DNA of 6,695 nt from Chloroflexota bacterium (GTDB lineage Bacteria; Chloroflexota; UBA4733). Location of the stretch: NCBI GenBank assembly GCA_025980355.1, contig JAICXR010000188.1:1-6695 (forward strand). Direction: 5' to 3'. Below, in pieces: positions 1-5,544 of this stretch. Position 1 is the first letter of the stretch; each line of letters opens with the position of its first letter. A model generated the notes under the pieces. That model saw only the letters and a list, made by a program, of their open reading frames with translations. It was not told the origin of the DNA and did no database searches. The translations under genes were made by a program, and so were the position numbers.

Positions 1-1215
1 GATAGCTGGCTCAATGAGGGCATGTCCATCCTGGCCGAGCATCTGAACGGCTACCCGGTCGGCGCCGTCGTGCCGCTGTTCCTCAGCTCCCCGGACACCC
101 AGCTCGACGCCTGGGCGGCCGATCCACAGGCGGCCGTCCCCCATTACGGCGCCGCCGACCTCTTCCTCGAATACTTCACGGAGCACTATGGCGGTCCGCA
201 GATCATCAAGGAGCTGCTCGCCAGCAAAGCGACCGACCTGCAAATGTTCAGCAACTACCTGCGCCGCCACGACCCCGGCACGACGTTCGACGATGTGTTC
301 GCCGATTGGGTCGTCGCCGACGAGCTGAACAACCCGACCATCGCCGGGGGACGGTATGCTTTCACGAATCGGACCCTGCACGCCACGCTCAGTACGCCCC
401 CGTTGGCCATCGGCGCGCCCCGCCACGACACCGTCCATCCTTACGCCACCAACTACTACGAGGTACCCGCCGTCGCCGCGACGGGCACGCTCCGGTTTCA
501 GGGAGCGACGAGCGTCCCCTTGATGCAGCAGCCGGCACCGGCCGGTACCGAGTGGTGGGGCAACCGCGCCGACACCATGGACACCACGCTCACCCGCGCC
601 GTCGACCTGCGCGACGTGGCGGCAGCGGAACTCGACTTTTCCTTGTGGATGGACATCGAAAAGAGCTACGACTACCTCTACGTCGAAGCGTCGCTGGACG
701 GCGGCGCGAGTTGGACCACGCTGCCCGGCACGCACAGCTCCGCCGACGACCCGAACGGCCAGAACTACGGCAACGGCTACACCGGCAAGAGCGCCGAAGG
801 CTCCGCGACGCCGGGCTGGTGGCAGGAGCAGGTCGACCTCAGCCCCTATGCCGGCGAACAGCTCCTGCTGCGCTTTGAATACGTCACCGACGAAGCCTAT
901 AGTGGCCCCGGTGGCGGCCTGACCAACATCCGCATCCCGGCCATCGGCTACGACGACGCCGCCGACGGGCACGGCGGCTGGACCTCCTCCGGCTGGCTGC
1001 TGACCGACAACACGGTGCCGGTACGGTTCATCGTCCAGGTCATCGCCAACGGCAGTCCGCCCGCGGTCTACCGCATGCCCCTCGATGCCGATAATCGGGG
1101 TAGCCTGGCGCTCGCCCCGCTCGCCCGCGCCGGGCAGAGCGTAGACGTCGTCGTCAGCGCGATTGCGCCGAAGACGAGCGAGGCCGGGGCCTACACGCTG
1201 CAGATCGGCCAGTGA
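1..1215 (+). CDS. Secreted gluzincin-like metalloprotease with immune-inhibitor-A-type C-terminus (5' part missing)
   Basis: The frame is open from base 1, so the true start lies upstream; the ATG at 22 is only an internal Met. The first visible residues, DSWLNEGMSILAEHL, fit the gluzincin pattern in which the Glu of W-x-NEG is the third zinc ligand downstream of HExxH. HExxH itself would lie off the window. A helical stretch with HYGAADLFLEYF (visible residues 48-59) completes the catalytic-domain look. From about residue 185 (EWWGNRADTMDTTL) to about 340 there is an aromatic- and Gly-rich beta domain like the MAM/VEG-type region of Bacillus immune inhibitor A. The last 65 residues look like a small beta-sandwich and end without a membrane anchor or sorting signal. 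It is probably exported and degrades proteins outside the cell, but the signal peptide is not visible. Family assignment (M30-like, M6-like or an unnamed group) is unsure because the zinc motif is missing. The stop overlaps the next gene. Confidence 0.75.
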   Translation, partial: DSWLNEGMSILAEHLNGYPVGAVVPLFLSSPDTQLDAWAADPQAAVPHYGAADLFLEYFTEHYGGPQIIKELLASKATDLQMFSNYLRRHDPGTTFDDVFADWVVADELNNPTIAGGRYAFTNRTLHATLSTPPLAIGAPRHDTVHPYATNYYEVPAVAATGTLRFQGATSVPLMQQPAPAGTEWWGNRADTMDTTLTRAVDLRDVAAAELDFSLWMDIEKSYDYLYVEASLDGGASWTTLPGTHSSADDPNGQNYGNGYTGKSAEGSATPGWWQEQVDLSPYAGEQLLLRFEYVTDEAYSGPGGGLTNIRIPAIGYDDAADGHGGWTSSGWLLTDNTVPVRFIVQVIANGSPPAVYRMPLDADNRGSLALAPLARAGQSVDVVVSAIAPKTSEAGAYTLQIGQ

Positions 1216-2258
1216 TCCTCGCCTTCCTCGCCCTCGCCGCTGTGCTTTCGCTCCTGCTCTGTTGGGCGGTCAACCGGTTGGCACGTCGGCGGGGCTGGCT
1301 GGACCAGCCCAGTCCCCGCCGCATTCATACCGTGCCGGTGCCCCGGCTGGGCGGCGTCGGCATGGCGCTGGCCTTCGTCCCCCTGGCCTGGTGGATCGGC
1401 GGACGTTCCCTGGCCCCGAACCTGGTACCGGAGCTGCACTGGGGCCTGGTGGGCGCCGTCCTGCTCACGCTCAGCCAGATTCCCGACGACCTCTTCGGGC
1501 TGCCGCCCTGGCAGAAACTGCTGGCCCAGGTCGCGGTCGCCGTGCTGGCGATGGCGGCCGGCTTGCGGATCGACTTCGTGTCGACGCCGTTCAACAACCC
1601 GTTCGACCCGAATCCGTTGGCGGTGCCGATCACCTTGCCGCTGGCGCTGGCCATCCCGGCGACGGTGATCTGGTTCGTCGGAATGATCAACGCCGTCAAC
1701 GCGCTCGATGGGACCGATGGACTGGCGGGCGGCGTGGTGGCGATCGCCGCTGGCGTGCTGGCGCTGCACACCGCGCGCTACATGGGCCAGGAGATCGGCG
1801 TCGCCTACCTTCTCGGGCTGCTCAGCGCCGTCTGCGGAGGTTTCCTGGTCTGGAACTGGCCGCCGGCGCGGCTGATCATGGGCGACACCGGCTCCCATTT
1901 TCTCGGCTACACCCTGGCGATGCTCTCGATCCTGGGCGGCGCCCGGCTGGCGACGGCCCTCTTGGTGCTGGGCATCCCGATCCTGGACTATGCCTACGTC
2001 ATCTACACCCGGCTGCGGACCGGCCACGGCGCGATGCACTATGACCTCGGCCACCTGCAACACCGGCTGTTGAGCGCCGGCCTATCACCGGCGGCGATCC
2101 TCGGCCTCTTGTATTTCCTGACCGTCCTCGCCGGCATCGCCGCCCTGTTCCTGGAGAAGACGCAGAAGCTCTTCGGTGTCGGCGTGCTGTTCGTACTCGC
2201 CTTCGCCGTGATCATCGTGCTGCCCAGGGCGATGCAGAAACGCCGTCGCTCCCCCTAA
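1212..2258 (+). CDS. Polyprenyl-phosphate sugar-1-phosphate transferase (WecA/TagO-like, MraY superfamily)
   Basis: This 348-residue, strongly hydrophobic membrane protein has about ten likely transmembrane segments. By family it transfers a sugar-1-phosphate (often GlcNAc-1-P) from a UDP-sugar to undecaprenyl phosphate on the cytoplasmic face, starting O-antigen, teichoic-acid-like or other wall polymers. Visible landmarks, in order: the substrate loop RRIHTVPVPRLGG (36-48), the Asp pair D92-D93, NAVNALDGTDGLAGG (160-174), NWPPARLIMGDTGSHFLG (215-232, with D225), PILDYAYVIYTRL (256-268) and HLQHRLL (281-287). HLQHR sits where WecA/TagO proteins have H-x-H-H-R, which favours that branch over MraY. 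The third position is Gln instead of His. The GTG start at 1212 overlaps the protease stop (GTGA) and has no clear Shine-Dalgarno, so translation is probably coupled. The next Met in frame is at residue 51, inside a conserved loop, which supports the GTG. The exact sugar is not readable. Confidence 0.92.
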   Translation: MILAFLALAAVLSLLLCWAVNRLARRRGWLDQPSPRRIHTVPVPRLGGVGMALAFVPLAWWIGGRSLAPNLVPELHWGLVGAVLLTLSQIPDDLFGLPPWQKLLAQVAVAVLAMAAGLRIDFVSTPFNNPFDPNPLAVPITLPLALAIPATVIWFVGMINAVNALDGTDGLAGGVVAIAAGVLALHTARYMGQEIGVAYLLGLLSAVCGGFLVWNWPPARLIMGDTGSHFLGYTLAMLSILGGARLATALLVLGIPILDYAYVIYTRLRTGHGAMHYDLGHLQHRLLSAGLSPAAILGLLYFLTVLAGIAALFLEKTQKLFGVGVLFVLAFAVIIVLPRAMQKRRRSP

Positions 2259-2259
2259 A

Positions 2260-3546
2260 TTAGGCGCTGCGGGCCGCTTCCGCCAGCGAGGAGAGGCGTA
2301 GCAGGATGCCCAGGATGATGAAGTTGATGACCATGGAGCTACCCCCGTAACTCACGAAGGGTAGCGTGATGCCGGTCAGCGGGATCACCTCCAGGTTGCC
2401 GGCCACGATCACGAGGCATTGCAAGCCGAGGAGGCAGGCGAGGCCAAGGGCGAGCATCTGCTCGAACGGGCCGGGGCAGCGCAGGGCGATGCGCAGGCCG
2501 CGAAAGACGACGATCAGGAACAGCACGAGGATGGCCAGGGCGCCGAGCAGGCCGAGCTCCTCCGCGATGGCGGCGTAGACGAAGTCGGTGTACACCTCGG
2601 GGATGTAGCCGGGCATCCCCTGGCCGAGGCCGGCGCCGAAGATCCCGCCGGAACTCACCGCGTAGAGGGCCTGGATGATCTGGTAGCCCTGGTCGCGCGC
2701 ATAGGCCCAGGGGTCGATCCAGACGTCGACCCGGGCGCGCACGTAGCCGAAGAAATGGTAGGTGAGCACGACGTTGAGCAGGAACAGCGCTAGCCCGCCC
2801 ACGACATAGGAGGCGCGGCCGGTGCCGGCATAGAGCATCGCCAGGGCGACGCCGAGGAGGAGCAAGGTACCGCCGAGATCGCGCTGCCAGAGCAACGACA
2901 GCAGGGAGGCCAGCCACATCACGCCGAGCGGCCCGACGTACTGTAAGGGCGGCAGACGCAGGGGCCCCCAGCGGTGTTCGCCCAAGGTGAGCAGGTCGCG
3001 CTTCTCCTCCAGGTAGCCGGCGACGAAGATCACCAGCACCAGCTTCATGACCTCCGTGCTCTGGAATTGCAAGGGGCCGACACCGATCCAGAGCCGGGCA
3101 CCGTTCACCTGGCGACCGAAGAGCGCCGTGATCACCAGGAGGGCGAAGCCGGCGGCGGCGAAGGTGTATTTGTAGCGGGACAGCCACCAGAGCTCGAAGC
3201 GGCTGCCGGCGATGGCCGCCGCCAGGGCGAAGCCGAGGACGACCCAGATGAACTGGGGGAGAAAGGACGACGGGTGCAGCCGTTCCACCACGGCGAGGCT
3301 GATCGCCGTCAGGACGGCGGCCGCCGGCAACAGCACCTCGTCGCCCAACGCCCCGTTGAGCGCCAGCCAGAAGTGGGCGACGAGGAAGACGAGGCCGAGG
3401 ACGACGATCGCCGGCAGCACGCTAGTCGCCGGCTGGTTGCCGACGCCGGCCAGCGTTTCTTCGCCGACGATAAAGATGACGAGTGCCAACATCAGCAGGC
3501 GCAACTCGAACGGCCGTCCGCCGATCCGGCTCAAGACGCCATTCAT
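2260..3546 (-). CDS. SEDS-family peptidoglycan glycosyltransferase (FtsW/RodA/SpoVE type)
   Basis: This 428-residue polytopic membrane protein should polymerise lipid II into glycan strands together with a class B penicillin-binding protein, in division (FtsW) or elongation (RodA). SEDS landmarks: VNGARLWIGVGPLQFQSTE..K (147-168), QRDLGGTLLLLG (221-232), an extracellular-loop segment WIDPWAYARDQGYQIIQ (276-292), EVYTDFVYAAIAEELGLLG (317-335) and LPFVSYGGSSM (395-405). D278 in WIDP aligns by eye with the catalytic Asp (D262 in E. coli RodA). Roughly 90 residues of extra hydrophobic N-terminus precede the usual core, as in many actinobacterial and Chloroflexi proteins, whose length is also 400-480 residues. 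The usual prolines of QPSE and QPDLG are Ser and Arg here (Q-S-T-E, Q-R-D-L-G). ATG 3546 is backed by AGGGGAAGGG on the - strand. No partner PBP is in the window, so FtsW and RodA cannot be separated. Confidence 0.94.
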   Translation of the reverse strand: MNGVLSRIGGRPFELRLLMLALVIFIVGEETLAGVGNQPATSVLPAIVVLGLVFLVAHFWLALNGALGDEVLLPAAAVLTAISLAVVERLHPSSFLPQFIWVVLGFALAAAIAGSRFELWWLSRYKYTFAAAGFALLVITALFGRQVNGARLWIGVGPLQFQSTEVMKLVLVIFVAGYLEEKRDLLTLGEHRWGPLRLPPLQYVGPLGVMWLASLLSLLWQRDLGGTLLLLGVALAMLYAGTGRASYVVGGLALFLLNVVLTYHFFGYVRARVDVWIDPWAYARDQGYQIIQALYAVSSGGIFGAGLGQGMPGYIPEVYTDFVYAAIAEELGLLGALAILVLFLIVVFRGLRIALRCPGPFEQMLALGLACLLGLQCLVIVAGNLEVIPLTGITLPFVSYGGSSMVINFIILGILLRLSSLAEAARSA

Positions 3547-3550
3547 TCAG

Positions 3551-3560
3551 CCCTTCCCCT
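3551..3560 (-). promoter_or_regulatory. Shine-Dalgarno for the SEDS gene
   Basis: On the - strand this reads AGGGGAAGGG, ending 4 bases before the ATG at 3546. The purine-rich block gives two possible registers: AAGGG with a 4-base spacer, or AGGGG with a 9-base spacer. It supports the chosen start. Confidence 0.6.
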
Positions 3561-3635
3561 GCCGGCTGACGTGCATGGGGCGACCGCTACCCACACGCCG
3601 GAGCCGGACAGCGGCAACTCCTCTCTCCCGACCAG

Positions 3636-3657
3636 CACCCGGCGCGGCGCGCCGGTG
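3636..3657. repeat. GC-rich inverted repeat (hairpin), intergenic
   Basis: CACC plus GGCGC (with one unpaired C at 3640) pairs with GCGCCGGTG across a GGC loop, giving nine base pairs almost all G:C. It lies about 95 bases after the ABC stop and 90 bases before the SEDS start on the - strand. No T run follows on either strand, so it is not a standard intrinsic terminator. It could be an RNA structure in the leader, or chance in GC-rich DNA. Confidence 0.4.
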
Positions 3658-3686
3658 CAATGGTAACGCGCAGCCAAGCAGGATGT

Positions 3687-3722
3687 GCCGGGGCCGCAAG
3701 GCCATTTCGCCGGCGCATTTTT
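3687..3722 (+). terminator. Terminator-like hairpin with GCAA loop and T run, + strand (doubtful)
   Basis: GCCGG (3687-3691) pairs with CCGGC (3710-3714). Inside it GGCC (3692-3695) pairs with GGCC (3700-3703) around a GCAA tetraloop, with ATTTCG unpaired on one side. TTTTT follows at 3718-3722 on the + strand. That orientation is antisense to all nearby genes: the last + strand gene ends at 2258. If active it would stop antisense transcription heading into the ABC genes. On the - strand the same stem lies 37 bases after the ABC stop but lacks a T run. The call rests on shape alone. Confidence 0.25.
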
Positions 3723-3750
3723 GAGCCGCAGGCCGCCGTCGCGGCGCTGC

Positions 3751-5544
3751 TCAGTTTTCGCTGCCATCGCCCTGCCACAACCGCCGCATCTCCTCCGAGG
3801 TGGCCAGCAGCTCCTCCAGGGACCCTTGCGCGGCGACGGCGCCGTCCTGGAGGACGACGATCTGGTCGGCGCGGCGGAGCGCGGCCCGCCGGTGCGACAC
3901 CGCCAGCACGGTGGCGTCCCGCCGGGCGAAGACGCGCTGCCACATGCTGCGCTCCGTCTCCACGTCCAGGGCGCTGGAGAGGTCGTCGAAGACCAACAAC
4001 TCGGCGTCCCGCACGAACATGCGCGCCGCCGCGGCCCGCTGGATCTGGCCGCCGGACAGGCGAACGCCTTTCGGCCCCACCAGGGTGTCGAGGCCGTGTT
4101 CCATGCCGGCGACGTCTGCGTCCAGCACGGCCAGGCGGAGCGCCTCGGCCACCGTTTCCGCGCGCTCCGGGATGCCCAGCAGGATGTTGTCGCGGAGCGT
4201 CTCGCTGAAGAGGCGTGGCGCCTGCGGCGTGTAGGCGCAATGCGGCGGCACGAGAAAGGTCGGCGCGTCGGCGATGAGGCGGCCATTCCACAGCACCTCA
4301 CCGGCGTCGGCCGGCAACAGGCCCAGCAGGGCACGCAGCAGCGTGGACTTGCCGGCGCCGATGCGCCCCGTGATCACGGTGAAGGAGCCGCGCTCCAGTT
4401 GCAGATCGATCCCCGTCACGCCCCTGCCCGATAGCGGGTGACGGTAGGTCAAGCCACGCACGGTCAATCGTTCCAGATGGTCCTCCGATGTCCTGGTCAG
4501 CGTCGGGACCTCCGGGAAGGGGCCGCTCGTATAGACCGGGCCGGCCCGAACCAGATCCTCCGGGGTCGCCCCGCGCATCAGCGTCAGCATCCGACCGAAG
4601 GAGACGCCATCCTGCCGGTAGCGGGTCAGGAAGTTGCCAAGGACCGTGATGAACTCCGTGATCCAGGCGAGGTAGAACGTGAAGAGGGCAAAGTCACCGA
4701 CGGTGAAGGTTCCGGCGCGCATCGCCTGACCGGCGAGCAAGAGAATCAGGCCAGTGCCCAGGTTGACCATATTCCACCACAGCGAGCGCAGCATCTGGTC
4801 GAAGAGGCGGTCGCGGATCGTCGATGAGAGCCGGGCGGCATTCAACTTCTTGAGGTGGTCGACCACTTTCGCCTCGGCATCGGCCACCTGCACCGCCTGG
4901 ACGGCGCCAAACACCTCGCCGAGGAAGCCGGTGATGTCGCCGGTGGCCTCCCGACTGGCCTTGCGGTAGCGTTCGATCCGCCGGCCGGCCAGGGTGACGA
5001 CGCCGACAATGGCCATGATCGGCAGAAAGACGGCGACCGTGATGAGCACATTGATGTGCAGCATAATTAGCAAGGCGACGATGGCAAATACCGCCGTGCC
5101 GACAACGTCGTTGAAGTCGATCACCGAACCGGTGATCTCGTCGACGTCGTCGCGGAAACGGCTGATCGCCTCGCCGGATGACGCCGGCAGAGCGGCGGCT
5201 CCCGGCAACTGCAATACCCACCCCAGCAGGTTTTTCTGGAGCAAGGCGGCGATCGTCAACATGCACGGCGCATTCGTCAATTGGCAGCCGACGTTAAAGA
5301 TGATGGACCCGAGGGAAGAAGCAACCAGCAACGCCAGCAAGGTCGCCAGGCCGGCGCCGGCCGGAGCGGAACCGGTGAGGCGGTTGAAGAACTCCCGTAC
5401 GATCAGCCCGGGCGCCATGTCGATCAGCATCCAGGCGGTGAAGCTAACGAGGTTTACCGCCCACAGGTGAAGGCGGAAGCGCACCAGGTGGTTGAGGAAC
5501 CAGGCGGTAGAGCGAGTAGACATGGGGACCGCTCCTTCGCTCAT
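3751..5544 (-). CDS. ABC exporter half-transporter, subunit with degenerate Walker B (permease + ATPase)
   Basis: 597 residues in the standard fused layout: a six-helix exporter membrane domain (about 27-305; helices near 27-45, 66-86, 144-164, 167-187, 258-273 and 283-303) and an ATPase domain (about 355-590). ATPase landmarks: aromatic A-loop Y367, Walker A GRIGAGKS (393-400), Q-loop Q441, canonical signature LSGGQ (496-500), Walker B LLVFDD (516-521), D-loop SALD (524-527) and switch His H551. The residue after the Walker B Asp, normally the catalytic Glu, is Asp (D521, bases 3982-3984), a hallmark of one half of heterodimeric exporters. The partner is the overlapping upstream gene. The ATG at 5544 has a strong GGGAGG seven bases upstream and forms an ATGA overlap with the partner's stop. 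Met8 (5523), preceded by GGAG, is a possible second start. No peptidase C39 domain is present, so bacteriocin maturation is unlikely. The substrate is unknown (drug, lipid or peptide). Confidence 0.95.
   Translation of the reverse strand: MSEGAVPMSTRSTAWFLNHLVRFRLHLWAVNLVSFTAWMLIDMAPGLIVREFFNRLTGSAPAGAGLATLLALLVASSLGSIIFNVGCQLTNAPCMLTIAALLQKNLLGWVLQLPGAAALPASSGEAISRFRDDVDEITGSVIDFNDVVGTAVFAIVALLIMLHINVLITVAVFLPIMAIVGVVTLAGRRIERYRKASREATGDITGFLGEVFGAVQAVQVADAEAKVVDHLKKLNAARLSSTIRDRLFDQMLRSLWWNMVNLGTGLILLLAGQAMRAGTFTVGDFALFTFYLAWITEFITVLGNFLTRYRQDGVSFGRMLTLMRGATPEDLVRAGPVYTSGPFPEVPTLTRTSEDHLERLTVRGLTYRHPLSGRGVTGIDLQLERGSFTVITGRIGAGKSTLLRALLGLLPADAGEVLWNGRLIADAPTFLVPPHCAYTPQAPRLFSETLRDNILLGIPERAETVAEALRLAVLDADVAGMEHGLDTLVGPKGVRLSGGQIQRAAAARMFVRDAELLVFDDLSSALDVETERSMWQRVFARRDATVLAVSHRRAALRRADQIVVLQDGAVAAQGSLEELLATSEEMRRLWQGDGSEN

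Larger units (their letters stand above)
3547..3750. other. Non-coding gap between ABC exporter operon and SEDS gene
   Basis: These 204 bases separate two genes that run in the same direction on the - strand, so the gap should contain the end of the ABC transcript, the SEDS promoter, or both. I find no convincing protein gene, two GC-rich inverted repeats (3636-3657 and 3687-3714) and the SEDS Shine-Dalgarno. The best promoter guess on the - strand is a -10-like TACCAT at 3665-3660 with only a 3/6 match for a -35 (GGCACA) 18 bases upstream, too weak to annotate. No U-rich terminator is seen for the - strand direction. Confidence 0.6.

Noticed and set aside
1163..2063. Long open frames on both strands within the transferase gene (one + frame, one - frame, each about 290 codons)
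   Set aside because: They encode Arg/Gly/Pro/His-rich low-complexity proteins with no family motif and overlap a gene with clear catalytic motifs. This is typical stop-poor shadowing in GC-rich DNA.
1212..2258. Assignment as MraY
   Set aside because: The His-containing motif and substrate loop fit WecA/TagO proteins better, and no mur genes flank it.
2974..3666. + strand open frame of 230 codons antisense to the SEDS gene
   Set aside because: It is Glu/Gln/Asp-rich with no domain features and mirrors the hydrophobic SEDS codons. No ribosome site or independent support.
3660..3683. Possible - strand promoter for the SEDS gene (TACCAT with GGCACA 18 bases upstream)
   Set aside because: The -10 matches four of six positions and the -35 only three, which is expected by chance. 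The spacing to the start (over 110 bases) gives no extra support.
3543..4434. Open frames on both strands overlapping the 3' end of the ABC gene and the gap
   Set aside because: They overlap the well-supported ATPase domain and have Arg/Pro/Ala-rich shadow composition.
5521..5523. Alternative start (Met8) for the downstream ABC gene
   Set aside because: It has a usable GGAG, but ATG 5544 has a better GGGAGG at ideal spacing and makes the usual ATGA overlap. Kept only as a secondary possibility.
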